Shown piece by piece: positions 10,008 through 18,286 of a stretch of DNA of 57,234 nt. The translations under genes were made by a program, and so were the position numbers. The stretch comes from an uncultured Bacteroidota bacterium. Lineage in GTDB: Bacteria; Bacteroidota; Bacteroidia; 2-12-FULL-35-15. The first letter of the stretch is position 1, and every line of letters starts with the position of its first letter. Below the pieces are notes generated by a model. That model saw nothing but the letters and a program-made list of their open reading frames with translations. It had not been told where the DNA came from and ran no database searches. The stretch is from contig CAIWDF010000304.1 in NCBI GenBank assembly GCA_903911435.1, positions 1 to 57,234 of the forward strand, in the 5' to 3' direction.

Positions 10008-11000
10008 TTAAGTACTAGCTTGTGTGTCAAATGTTACTTCGAATATACTTCCCTTCGGTGTATTATTTTTCACCACGATATTGCCTTGATGTTGTTTCAC
10101 GAGGTATTGAACAATGAAGAGGCCCAATCCCGTTCCCTTCGTTTTACGGGTGTCTTCGCTGCCTACGCGATAAAATTTCTGAAATATCTTCGACTTGTCT
10201 TCCTCCGATATTCCCCATCCCTCGTCCTTTACAGCGAATACAATTTTATCGTTTTTCTTTTTCAAAACCACTGTAATGGTCGACTCGGGTGCTGAATACT
10301 TAATCGCGTTTTCGAAAAGATTGATGATGATAGAAGGAAAACTTAACTTATCAATCGACATGAAAATATTGGGCTCAATATCCAAAACAATCTTATGTTG
10401 ATAATGAATGGCATCAATGTTTTGCTTTAAATTACTGCCAATGTAGTCTGAAATATTGCATTCTTCCATATACGAGGTGGCCACTGCATTATCAATTTTA
10501 GCGGCCATCAAAATATTTTCTACTAGTGTGTTCAGTCGGTCGGTGTCGGCTATTGCATGCCCAATGATTTCTTTTTGCATGGCACGGTCGAGCTCTCTCT
10601 TCTGAAGTGTTTGCAATTGTAGTTTGGCTGATGCAATGGGCGACTTGAGTTCATGCGTTACCGAAAGCAAGAAATTCTTTTGTTGCTGTGCCAATTCGTT
10701 TTCAGTTTTAAATGATTTCCGAATTTGAAAAATGCCAAACAACAACAAACTAAAAAACACCGTTCCTTCGCCTGTTATCATGATCCATCGCCTGTGCAAT
10801 ATCTTATTCAACTCATTGCCACTGTCCACTACTTCCTCTAGCGAATTTCCTTTCAACACATTCATTTCTTCTTCGAGGTGAGTAATTTTATTATTCTGCT
10901 TCACCATCGAATACGTCCACCACGAAAACTGAAGTATAATATACGCAACCAAGATATAGAACCAAAATAATGGTCGCGAGCGTTTCTCCTTTTTTGACAT
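10008..11000 (-). CDS. membrane-bound sensor histidine kinase
   Basis: Orphan two-component sensor of about 330 residues. Two transmembrane helices (about 10-32 and 72-92) enclose a short periplasmic segment of some 40 residues with a coiled-coil look. The HisKA domain carries the phospho-acceptor in SVTHELKSP (His near 116). The HATPase_c domain has N box NLFENAIKYS, G1 DEGWGIS and G2 GTGLGLF, all intact. No response regulator gene is adjacent. The ATG at 11000 is preferred over the TTG at 11024; a -7-like element, TACCTTTG, ends only 5 nt before it. It is divergent from the small membrane protein, with a 24-bp inverted-repeat region between them. Confidence 0.9.
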   Translation of the reverse strand: MSKKEKRSRPLFWFYILVAYIILQFSWWTYSMVKQNNKITHLEEEMNVLKGNSLEEVVDSGNELNKILHRRWIMITGEGTVFFSLLLFGIFQIRKSFKTENELAQQQKNFLLSVTHELKSPIASAKLQLQTLQKRELDRAMQKEIIGHAIADTDRLNTLVENILMAAKIDNAVATSYMEECNISDYIGSNLKQNIDAIHYQHKIVLDIEPNIFMSIDKLSFPSIIINLFENAIKYSAPESTITVVLKKKNDKIVFAVKDEGWGISEEDKSKIFQKFYRVGSEDTRKTKGTGLGLFIVQYLVKQHQGNIVVKNNTPKGSIFEVTFDTQAST

Positions 11001-11005
11001 AGATG

Positions 11006-11054
11006 CAAAGGTAAATAAAATCAAATTAGGAGATTTGATTTCTGCCTATCTTTG
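11006..11054. promoter_or_regulatory. divergent promoter region with a 9-bp inverted repeat
   Basis: Two Bacteroidota-type -7 elements face away from each other: TACCTTTG on the minus strand (11006-11013) and TATCTTTG on the plus strand (11047-11054). Centred between them is a perfect inverted repeat, AAATCAAAT (11018-11026), 6-nt spacer, ATTTGATTT (11033-11041). No -33 TTG at the usual spacing was found, so a site for an activator or repressor of both genes is an inference. Confidence 0.45.
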
Positions 11055-11071
11055 TTTTTTATTCTATAAAA

Positions 11072-11284
11072 ATGGGAGCAGTATTATTTATGAGTATGGG
11101 ATTGCTATTTCTGCTTAGCATCCCCATCATCACCTCGAAAATGGCGAAACGACTGGGGCGAAACCCCAAGGTTTGGTTTTGTGTTTCGTTAGTAATACCT
11201 GTGGTGGCCACTTTTATTTTGTTTTTATTGCCCGATTTATCAGAGGAAGAAACTCCCTCGAAGCCCGAAACGTTTTCCGAATAA
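11072..11284 (+). CDS. small two-helix membrane protein
   Basis: Seventy residues with two predicted transmembrane helices (about 3-22 and 34-55) joined by a basic loop (KMAKRLGRNPK), and an acidic C-terminal tail. I do not recognise the family. The coding reading is supported by the ATG, the hydrophobic pattern and the -7 element at 11047-11054 ahead of it. It lies 54 nt before the beta-barrel gene and is divergent from the histidine kinase, whose signalling it may relate to (inference from position only). Confidence 0.6.
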   Translation: MGAVLFMSMGLLFLLSIPIITSKMAKRLGRNPKVWFCVSLVIPVVATFILFLLPDLSEEETPSKPETFSE

Positions 11285-11338
11285 AGAATTCCATCTCTTC
11301 GTTTTCCTTTTCTCATTAATTTTTGTTTTCTTTGTTGA

Positions 11339-12241
11339 ATGAAAAAAACATTTTTGTTACTTGCTATTTCAATTGCACTGTCGACTGCTACTACAGTGGC
11401 ACAACCATTTGTAGACCTTGTTAATTTTAGTGCACAAACGTATTCGTCAACGTATAAAGACACTACGCGTTGGAAAAATCATACGGACAGTTATTTCATG
11501 AACTTTTTTCTTCCGAAGGAATTTAAAAACGGAAACACGCTGCTGGTGCGCCTCAATAGCGAAATTATGAACGCTACATTTTCTCCCGAATCGGCATATA
11601 GTTCTCAGGTATCAAGCATATCAATGCCTGTGGGGCTTCAGGTGGTTTCTAAAAATAAAAAGTGGAAAACCTTAGTAATGGTGATTCCAAAGGTAGCCTG
11701 CGATTTCAAGGAGTCTATTCATCGGAACGATTGTCAATACGGTGGAATATTTCTCGAGAACTATGTGGTGAATGAGAAATTGAAAATCAAAGCTGGCTTG
11801 TATTACAATACCGAAGCGTTTGGCGATTTCTACATGCCCTTAGCTGGCATCGACTGGCAGCCTACTTCGCGCTTGAGTTTCTACGGTGTGCTTCCGTCAA
11901 ACTATAAGGTGGAATACAATGTGGTGAAGAATAAGTTTTATATGGGGCTCAACTTCAAATCCTACACGCGTTCGTTTAGGTTAGATAAAAAGCAAAACTA
12001 TAATTACGTTCGCTACGATGAGATTCAGTTGAAATTATTTTTAGATTATTTTGTTTACAAAAAGATTTTGTTGTTTGCCGAACTGGGCTACTCGCTTGGC
12101 AAATCGCCAATTGAATATAAAATAAATACTAAAGACAGGGTGTACACCAATCCGGTGTACGATGAGCTGAAACCCTATCCTACCTTTACCATTGGCTTAG
12201 CCTATCGTTTGCGTTTCGACTTGGTGACTCCAGAAAAATAA
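11339..12241 (+). CDS. DUF6268-like outer-membrane beta-barrel protein
   Basis: Secreted protein of 300 residues with a clear signal peptide (residues 1-21, ending TTVAQ). The rest is rich in alternating aromatic strands (YFMNFFLP, LKLFLDYFVYKKILLFAELGY, PTFTIGLAYRLRFDL), the pattern of a small barrel. Assignment to the DUF6268 type is by general resemblance, not by a motif. Function unknown. It follows the small membrane gene and ends at a bidirectional terminator. Confidence 0.65.
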   Translation: MKKTFLLLAISIALSTATTVAQPFVDLVNFSAQTYSSTYKDTTRWKNHTDSYFMNFFLPKEFKNGNTLLVRLNSEIMNATFSPESAYSSQVSSISMPVGLQVVSKNKKWKTLVMVIPKVACDFKESIHRNDCQYGGIFLENYVVNEKLKIKAGLYYNTEAFGDFYMPLAGIDWQPTSRLSFYGVLPSNYKVEYNVVKNKFYMGLNFKSYTRSFRLDKKQNYNYVRYDEIQLKLFLDYFVYKKILLFAELGYSLGKSPIEYKINTKDRVYTNPVYDELKPYPTFTIGLAYRLRFDLVTPEK

Positions 12242-12272
12242 AAGCCTTGCCAATTGGCAAAGCTCTTATTTA
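12240..12272. terminator. bidirectional terminator
   Basis: Stem GC-C-TTGCC / GGCAA-A-GC around the perfect palindrome TTGCCAATTGGCAA (12247-12260 approximately), with AT-rich T runs on both sides. It lies between the convergent barrel gene (+) and the hypothetical gene (-). Confidence 0.65.
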
Positions 12273-12303
12273 CATTGGTGGACGCAGGTTTGCGAAGCTC
12301 CCC

Positions 12304-13266
12304 TTATACTCTTTCGATAACGAAACTCAACGTGATGCTGCTCTGACTGGTTACGTTTAAATATTTTTTAGCTGACGTATAGCCCATTTCAGAAGCTTTG
12401 AAAGTGAGTGCAGTTGTATTGTCAATCACCTTGCCAGTTGCAGGAGTGATGACTACATCCATTCCATCAGCAAAACCAACCACTATAGTGCCATCACCCG
12501 AAACCGAAATTTTATATTTCGTGTCGGGACCGGCAGTGTTGTCGAATACATTCTGTGTAGTCATGGGGTTAATGTCGTTTTCTATTCGCGAGTCGGCTTC
12601 CTTGAATGCAGCATTGAGTATCGCCTGATTGAAGTACACATCACCAGCCGATTCATCGCCAAGAAACTCGCGAGCAATGGTAAGCAGATTGTAGGTTAAT
12701 TGTTTGCAAAGCGCAGGTTTGGTAGTTGCCAAATCTCTTTTTTCGGCAGCCACACCGCCCATTGCAGCCTTTTGGAAATTTCTGTTTTCAACATAAGTTT
12801 TGTACACCACAGTATAATCGGCAACGAAAGCTGCTGTAAAATCGGCCGCATGCAAGGCGAGCACATCTAGATAACGTTTCCCTTTGGTCTCCAAGGTAGG
12901 GAGGTCAGCTTCGGTATACTCGGTGATGCCCAGCGGATAAAACTCTTGATACACCATCATGTTAGCACTGTACTGGTACGCAATGAGGTTTTCGTTTTTG
13001 CTGATTAGTTTGCACAAAGCATCACGGCTTTCATTCATAGCCACTGTTTTTCCTTCTTGCAGAGCAAGGTTTAAACTTTCGGAAGTGATGTCGCCAAAAT
13101 AATTGGTAAACGCAGTAGTTACATCTGTTAAGATAACGGTAAAAATTCCACCGGGATTATTGGCATTCAAACGCGCAATGTGATCTTCGGCAAAATCTTT
13201 TAATCGTTCGCGACTGATTTTCGTACTTAAGAAAAGTATCGAAAAGTATTTTATTAATTGAATCAT
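12304..13266 (-). CDS. hypothetical protein
   Basis: I do not recognise this 320-residue protein. It has no convincing signal peptide. Residues 1-230 look all-helical and rich in Ala/Leu, including SRERLKDFAEDHIARLN near the start. The last 90 residues are Thr/Gly/Val-rich and strand-like (KISVSGDGTIVVGFADGMDVVITP), like an immunoglobulin- or fibronectin-type add-on. It is a single gene; upstream lies almost 900 bp of hairpins and a 42-bp array. A similar setting (hypothetical gene, array, LuxR gene) recurs at 52.8-54.8 kb. Confidence 0.65.
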   Translation of the reverse strand: MIQLIKYFSILFLSTKISRERLKDFAEDHIARLNANNPGGIFTVILTDVTTAFTNYFGDITSESLNLALQEGKTVAMNESRDALCKLISKNENLIAYQYSANMMVYQEFYPLGITEYTEADLPTLETKGKRYLDVLALHAADFTAAFVADYTVVYKTYVENRNFQKAAMGGVAAEKRDLATTKPALCKQLTYNLLTIAREFLGDESAGDVYFNQAILNAAFKEADSRIENDINPMTTQNVFDNTAGPDTKYKISVSGDGTIVVGFADGMDVVITPATGKVIDNTTALTFKASEMGYTSAKKYLNVTSQSSITLSFVIERV

Positions 13267-13453
13267 GTTTTAAGAAATTAAAATTTATACATATTATTAT
13301 TTACTCATTATATATAGTGTCGTTCTTTTGGAACTGGTTAGTTTAGGTTTAAAAATTAAAATTTCTTTTTCTGAAAAGCATTTCTTTTTGTTCACTCATG
13401 TTTTGTCTTTTATGTCGAAAAATTGTTACCTGCATTTTTTCGATTGGAATAAA

Positions 13454-13643
13454 GAACTCTGCAAGAGTTCAACGTCAATAGCCCCCAATGCAATTGGGGG
13501 TAACCGAAGTTTCGAATCAGAAAGAACTCTGACAGGAGTTCAATAACTTTAGAATTCAACTCCTTTGGAGTTGTCTAAATAGATGATTCCATCATTTCCC
13601 CCAATTTCATTGGGGGCTATTCTTATTCAATCCTTTCAGGATT
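13454..13643. repeat. mosaic of six short hairpins
   Basis: Successive inverted repeats with short loops: GAACTCT/AGAGTTC (13454-13470), CCCCCAAT/ATTGGGGG (13482-13500), GAACTC/GAGTTC (13524-13541), CAACTCC/GGAGTTG (13557-13573), CCCCCAAT/ATTGGGGG (13598-13616) and AATCCT/AGGATT (13629-13643). AATAGCCCCCAAT (13477-13489) and its exact reverse complement (13609-13621) also make the block a larger nested inverted repeat. Confidence 0.85.
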
Positions 13644-13654
13644 TCCCACATCGA

Positions 13655-13923
13655 TTTCCTTTTTCGGAAATAGGCCTCCGAGCGTTCGGACACGCATTTC
13701 CTTTTTCGGAAATAGGCCTCCGAGCATTCGGACATGCATTTCCTTTTTCGGAAATAGGCCTCCGAGCGTTCGGACACGCATTTCCTTTTTCGGAAATAGG
13801 CCTCCGAGCATTCGGACACGCATTTCCTTTTTCGGAAATAGGCCTCCGAGCGTTCGGACACGCATTTCCTTTTTCGGAAATAGGCCTCCGAGCATTCGGA
13901 CATGCATTTCCTTTTTCGGAAAT
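13655..13923. repeat. 42-bp tandem repeat array, 6 full units and a partial
   Basis: Units start at 13655, 13697, 13739, 13781, 13823 and 13865; a partial unit starts at 13907. Each unit has two hairpins, TTTCC-N6-GGAAA and TCCGA-N4-TCGGA, whose centres are 21 bp apart. Units alternate between a GCG and a GCA version at the second loop, which points to amplification of an 84-bp dimer. There are no spacers, so it is not a CRISPR. Confidence 0.95.
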
Positions 13924-14073
13924 TCATCCTCGCTCATTCGTTTGTTTTGCCACTTTTTAGTGGGCTCAATGGAGTAGAGTAGGGCTGTGTTTTACTTTCA
14001 AAGAACTTAAAAAACCACTGCTCGGGGCTAGGTTTCCTTTTTCGCGATACAAAGGTGGGGAGAAATAGGGGGT

Positions 14074-14105
14074 ACAAACAATACGTAAAACTACGTATTG
14101 TTTGT
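14074..14105. promoter_or_regulatory. perfect 14-bp inverted repeat, likely operator
   Basis: ACAAACAATACGTA (14074-14087) and its exact reverse complement (14092-14105) are separated by AAAC. The right arm overlaps the -33 TTG of the LuxR gene promoter, and the start codon is 50 nt downstream. A dimeric regulator, perhaps the gene product itself, is the likely ligand (inference). A transcript hairpin is possible but there is no T run. Confidence 0.6.
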
Positions 14106-14128
14106 GTGCTTACTTCTTGCGATATTTG
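14098..14128 (+). promoter_or_regulatory. promoter of the PAS-LuxR gene
   Basis: TTG at 14098-14100, a 20-nt spacer, then GATATTTG at 14121-14128, one mismatch from TAnnTTTG. The ATG follows 26 nt later. The -33 element lies in the right arm of the inverted repeat. Confidence 0.5.
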
Positions 14129-14154
14129 TCGTATGATATTTAAACAAACCCCGA

Positions 14155-14955
14155 ATGGAATCAAATTTAGCAACCACAAACAAGGCGATGCTAAAGGAAC
14201 ACAACCTTTTACTCAGCTCCCTCACCAAAGGAAGCGAGTGCATCGACTTTGAAAAAGATTATCCCGAAATGCATCGTTGGCTCGAAATCGAAACATGCAT
14301 TTCGTTTGTCACCGATATTGCAAAACGAGGATATTTATTCCTTCATCCTAATTTTGCAAACTTCACGGGTTACTCCGATGAACTAGCTCCTACCAAGAAC
14401 CTCGCCTTTCTCCACTCCATCATCTATCCCGAAGACGTACAAGATTATTGCTTGATGTTTAAAATCTGGTACGAACATTTGGCGGGTTTGCCTCTTGCCG
14501 AAAAAATGAAATCGGAGGCGCAATTTCAATTTCGAATTGTAAAAAGCGATGGCACTAAAATTTGGGTGATGCTTAAATTTGCTGTCTTCGAGTTGGATAA
14601 GCAAGGTGTGCCCTGTTTAGAAAAGGGTTGTTTCATTGACGAAGAGCACCTCAATACCAATGTTAAAGTTTCGGGAACCATCATGGTGAACGGTGTTCCC
14701 ACAAAGATGGATCTTGATAAGTATCGAAAAACCACCGAGCGGTTTGCTCCCCGAGAACTCGAGGTGCTTTCCTTACTTCATCATGGTTTATCTCATAAAG
14801 CCATTGCAGATAAATTCGGCCGAGCGGTGTCAACCATTTCGAAACATACAGAAAACATCAGACGGAAAGATGCAGAACATCTCCGCAGCATTGGCCTAAA
14901 GCCTCGTAACATAAAAGAATTAATAAACGAATTGGTGATGCAAGGCAAGATATAA
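14155..14955 (+). CDS. PAS and LuxR-type HTH transcriptional regulator
   Basis: Cytoplasmic regulator of 266 residues. Residues about 45-165 resemble a PAS fold (GYLFLHPNFANFTGYSDELAPTKNLAFLHSIIYPEDVQDY, FQFRIVKSDGTKIWVMLKFAVFE), a sensor for a small ligand or redox state. A C-terminal LuxR/GerE helix-turn-helix follows (FAPRELEVLSLLHHGLSHKAIADKF, VSTISKHTENIRRK). There is no receiver domain, so it senses directly. The 14-bp inverted repeat over its promoter suggests autoregulation or control by a related protein. It stands alone, between the repeat region and an OmpA-family gene. Confidence 0.85.
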   Translation: MESNLATTNKAMLKEHNLLLSSLTKGSECIDFEKDYPEMHRWLEIETCISFVTDIAKRGYLFLHPNFANFTGYSDELAPTKNLAFLHSIIYPEDVQDYCLMFKIWYEHLAGLPLAEKMKSEAQFQFRIVKSDGTKIWVMLKFAVFELDKQGVPCLEKGCFIDEEHLNTNVKVSGTIMVNGVPTKMDLDKYRKTTERFAPRELEVLSLLHHGLSHKAIADKFGRAVSTISKHTENIRRKDAEHLRSIGLKPRNIKELINELVMQGKI

Positions 14956-15117
14956 ATGCTCGTTTCGGTAAGCATAGCATCTGTCCATGTATGTTCTTGA
15001 TTCGATTTAATAATGCTTACAAAGCCTATGACAAGCGAGCTTTACCTTATCTGATGGTCCTCCTTTTTTTATCTTGTATCTTTTTCTATTTTTGTTGTTA
15101 TTAAAATATATACTCGT

Positions 15118-15969
15118 ATGAAAAAATATTTTTTATTCATTGCCCTTTTTGTGCTCTCAGCATCCGTGCACGCACAGTACAAAACCATAGTTTATTTTAA
15201 TACCAATCAAAGCGCACTCGACAAGGCATCAACCGCTAAAATCGATTCGATTGTAAAATTTCTAAAATCAAAAGACAGCTATACCATTGCCATAAGCGGT
15301 TATGCCGATAATGTAGGCAACAACGATATCAATGTTCCCTTATCCATGCAACGTGCAGTGGCGGTGATGACGCATCTCACCGAACATGGCATACCCTCGC
15401 AATACCTCACTGCCAAAGGATACGGAAGCGAGTCGCCACTTACTAATAATCAATCGGAGCAAGCACGAATGCGAAACCGAAGAGCTGAATTGCTGCTCAC
15501 TTATTCCGCTCCAATCCCTGCAAAGCCTGCACCTGTGGCACAACCAGCACCTATGCCCACACTTCCTCCGAAAGTAAAAATGCAAGAAGCCGAAGCACTC
15601 ACCGAACAGAACTCCACCAATGGATTTGAAGTAGGTCAAGTATTGCGCCTAGCGAATCTTAATTTCATTGGAGGCACCGACAACTTGCTACCAGAGGCCG
15701 CTGCTCCGCTAGCCCTCCTTTTACGAACCATGAAAGAGAACCCAAAATTGCAAATCGAAATTGGTGGACATGTATGTTGCATGGACGATATGCCTTTATC
15801 CATAAAGCGTGCAGAGGCAGTGAAAGATTACCTCATACGAAAAGGAATAGAAGCCGAACGCATGGAGGCCAAAGGATATAGCCGCAATAAACCCATCGTG
15901 CCTGACGATAGAAACGAAAGGGATGCCAAAACAAACAGAAGGGTGGAGATTACAATTCTAAAGAATTAA
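15118..15969 (+). CDS. exported protein with two OmpA-type domains
   Basis: Periplasmic or outer-membrane-associated peptidoglycan-binding protein of 283 residues with a signal peptide (1-20, ending VHAQ). Residues about 22-125 form an OmpA_C domain with the usual GYADNVGN and MRNRRAEL. A Pro/Ala linker (135-155) leads to a second OmpA_C domain (about 170-283) ending NERDAKTNRRVEITI. In the second domain the usual GHTDNxG reads GHVCCMDDM, with two adjacent cysteines, so its ligand site is altered. A -7-like TATTTTTG lies upstream. Its stop codon directly abuts the stop of the convergent UbiD-type gene. Confidence 0.85.
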   Translation: MKKYFLFIALFVLSASVHAQYKTIVYFNTNQSALDKASTAKIDSIVKFLKSKDSYTIAISGYADNVGNNDINVPLSMQRAVAVMTHLTEHGIPSQYLTAKGYGSESPLTNNQSEQARMRNRRAELLLTYSAPIPAKPAPVAQPAPMPTLPPKVKMQEAEALTEQNSTNGFEVGQVLRLANLNFIGGTDNLLPEAAAPLALLLRTMKENPKLQIEIGGHVCCMDDMPLSIKRAEAVKDYLIRKGIEAERMEAKGYSRNKPIVPDDRNERDAKTNRRVEITILKN

Positions 15970-17808
15970 TTAAATGATGCCGTGCAACGATTTGCCCTTT
16001 GCACCCAAGGCATCTACGCGTTTTTCTATTTCAGCATTCTTTATTAAGGGCGGTGCATGGTGAGGCTTTATCCGTGCATCTATTATCAACGAGCCTTTGC
16101 AGCCCCAGTGTTTATGCTGGATAAAGCTATCCACTCCATAAACATCGTGCGATGGATTGCTTCGCGTAAACGTAACCCATAAAAAGTTGTTGAGTGTTTG
16201 TGCCACAAAATCACTGTCGTCACAAACAATGATGAGCGGAAAGCCAGCAAGTGTTTCTTGTTGGTTTTTTAAGATAGCACTCAATGCTTCCATTTGTTGT
16301 TCCGTGCTAGTGGCATCGATGTATTTACCAGCTTGCAGGGCAAGCACTCCAGGGAAAATAAACTTCGGATGATGAAATCCTTCGGGTAATTTAAGTTCGG
16401 GCACTACAGTCGATAACGTTCTGCAAGGCTCACCAGCAGCGGCAATTACTAGTTTGCTACCGCTATTTAAATCGGTTCCGCTATAATCCAAGGTGTCAAT
16501 CGAAGTACGTGTGTAGAAATGCAAATCCCTTGTCCACTGCACCCTTTCGAGCAAGTGCATAAAGTAAGCGTCTACTTTTTTAGTGCTCAATTGTGGGTTG
16601 TCTTCGCCAGCTACTATTAGTAAATACTTTGCAAGACTGAGTTGTCCTTTACCTAATATATGATTGGCAATGGTTAATAGCTCTTGAGGTTTACGCTCCG
16701 AACTATAAGGCGTGTATCGTTCGCTGCCAATGGCAAGCAATAGCGGATGCACACCTGCAGCATCCACGGCATGTACATCTCTCAATCCGGGAATCTCTAC
16801 TGGCATGGCTGCTCCGGTGAGCTCATGTATCAATGCTCCGAAGCTCGTATCCTCTTGCGGAGGACGGCCTACCACTGTAAATGGCCATATGGCATTGTTG
16901 CGATGATACACCTTGTGTACACGCATCAAAGGGAAATTATGTTTCAAACTATAATAGCCAAGATGGTCGCCAAATGGACCTTCTGGCTTGTTTTCGTTTG
17001 GATATACTTCACCTGTAATCACAAAATCCGCATCGCTAGCGATGCGAAAACCATCGGCACTCGTATACCGAATGCGCCTATTGCCCAGTGCTCCAGCGAA
17101 TGTCAGTTCGCTCATGCCTTCAGGCAAAGGCATTACAGCACCAAGGGTAAGTGATGGTGGTCCACCAACAAATATACTCACCTTGAGCGGAATGTTCTTT
17201 GCATTTGTTTTTGTTTGATGCACACCAATGCCTCTATGCAATTGATAATGTAAGCCCACTTCTTTATCTTTCACATACTCATTCCCCGAAATTTGAATTC
17301 GATACATCCCCAAATTTGAATGCATCACTCCCGGAAGGTCAATGTCTTCGCTATACACAAGCGGAAGGGTGATAAATGCTCCACCATCATCAGGCCAACA
17401 TTTAATCTGCGGCAATGCCGAAAGTTGCGTTTCGTTTTGCAAAACGGCAGCATTTATGTTTGTTTTTCGCGGCAACGATGAAAAAGCAGTAAGCGCTACA
17501 TTGCTATATTTTAGTGGGTGTTTCAAAGCCTCCATTGGATGATTTTTTAAATCAATCAATGTTTTCATTTTCTCAAAGGTATCTCTGAAAATAAATTTAC
17601 TTCGTTCGGTATTCCCGTAAAGATTAGATACCGCCTTAAATTTACAATCCTTTATATTCTCGAATAATACGGCTGGCCCATTGTTTTCGAACACTCGCAA
17701 GTGAATAGCAGCCATCTCCAATTCCGAACTTACCTCTTCCGTAACACGCACCAAATGGCCGTGTTTATCCAAGTCATCAATACACTCCTGAGTAGTTCGG
17801 TATCCCAT
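15970..17808 (-). CDS. UbiD family decarboxylase (menaquinone biosynthesis type)
   Basis: Prenylated-FMN-dependent decarboxylase family, 612 residues, cytoplasmic. Family features include FGDHLGYYSLKHNFPLMRVHKVYHR, PPQEDTSFGALIHELTGAAMPVEIPGLRDVHAVDAAGVHPLLLAIG and the central GGPPSLTLGAVMPLPEGMSELTFAGAL. In organisms using the futalosine route such a protein (MqnL type) removes a carboxylate from the naphthoate intermediate. mqnA in this window supports that role, but other aryl-acid substrates are possible. It is the last gene of the five-gene operon beginning with the GWxTD gene. Confidence 0.85.
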   Translation of the reverse strand: MGYRTTQECIDDLDKHGHLVRVTEEVSSELEMAAIHLRVFENNGPAVLFENIKDCKFKAVSNLYGNTERSKFIFRDTFEKMKTLIDLKNHPMEALKHPLKYSNVALTAFSSLPRKTNINAAVLQNETQLSALPQIKCWPDDGGAFITLPLVYSEDIDLPGVMHSNLGMYRIQISGNEYVKDKEVGLHYQLHRGIGVHQTKTNAKNIPLKVSIFVGGPPSLTLGAVMPLPEGMSELTFAGALGNRRIRYTSADGFRIASDADFVITGEVYPNENKPEGPFGDHLGYYSLKHNFPLMRVHKVYHRNNAIWPFTVVGRPPQEDTSFGALIHELTGAAMPVEIPGLRDVHAVDAAGVHPLLLAIGSERYTPYSSERKPQELLTIANHILGKGQLSLAKYLLIVAGEDNPQLSTKKVDAYFMHLLERVQWTRDLHFYTRTSIDTLDYSGTDLNSGSKLVIAAAGEPCRTLSTVVPELKLPEGFHHPKFIFPGVLALQAGKYIDATSTEQQMEALSAILKNQQETLAGFPLIIVCDDSDFVAQTLNNFLWVTFTRSNPSHDVYGVDSFIQHKHWGCKGSLIIDARIKPHHAPPLIKNAEIEKRVDALGAKGKSLHGII

Positions 17809-17862
17809 TTATAAAATCGTTTTCGGAAGCAAGCAAGCGAAAAGCCTATTGCAGCGAGTGGT

Positions 17863-18264
17863 TTAGGTAAGTTTTACTTGTTGTTTCTTTTCAAACATTT
17901 CGCGAATAGCACCAAGGTAATAGCTGTCCCAACCTTCGGCAATGCTTTTCAGCGATTTCTCTGGAACATCTTCATGAAGCAATGTCACTGTAGTGGTTTT
18001 ACCTTTTCCTTTAAGCGTAAGGGTTACCTTCGAAGGCTGTGCCCATTGGTCGTAACACCATTCTTGTACCAATTTCTTATTCGGTACCACTTCTAAATTG
18101 GTACCAAACATCTGTCCGCCCCATAGCGAAAATGTTCCTCCTACTTCGGCACTCATTTTAGCTTCGTCACCACTCCAGTGTTGAATAATATCAGGATTTA
18201 CTAAGGCCTCGAAAACATCGCTAGGCTTAGCATTCATCTCATAAGTTTGTTTTATTATCGACAT
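17863..18264 (-). CDS. SRPBCC (AHSA1-type) domain protein
   Basis: Small cytoplasmic protein of 133 residues with the START/Bet v1-like fold seen in AHSA1 (Aha1 C-terminal) proteins: YEMNAKPSDVFEALVNPDIIQHWSG at the start, GGTFSLWGGQMFGTNLEVVPNKKLVQEWCYDQW in the middle and GWDSYYLGAIREMFE at the end. Members bind hydrophobic ligands; the ligand is unknown. It lies between the membrane protein and the UbiD-type gene in the minus-strand operon. Confidence 0.85.
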   Translation of the reverse strand: MSIIKQTYEMNAKPSDVFEALVNPDIIQHWSGDEAKMSAEVGGTFSLWGGQMFGTNLEVVPNKKLVQEWCYDQWAQPSKVTLTLKGKGKTTTVTLLHEDVPEKSLKSIAEGWDSYYLGAIREMFEKKQQVKLT

Positions 18265-18286
18265 CTTTAGTACATTTTTATTTTAT

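Larger units (their letters stand above)
13267..14154. other. 888-bp gene-free region of hairpins, tandem array and operator
   Basis: There is no credible gene here. In order it holds AT-rich DNA (13267-13440), a mosaic of small hairpins (13454-13643), a 42-bp tandem array (13655-13923), a short unique stretch, and the operator and promoter of the LuxR-type regulator. Open frames through the array exist only because the period of 42 is divisible by three. Confidence 0.8.

Noticed and set aside
11059-11463. Minus-strand frame of 134 codons
   Set aside because: It overlaps the better supported small membrane gene and the start of the barrel gene on the plus strand.
13583-13960. Open frames through the 42-bp array, both strands
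   Set aside because: The period is divisible by three, so several frames stay open, and the translated repeat has no signal, start context or homology.
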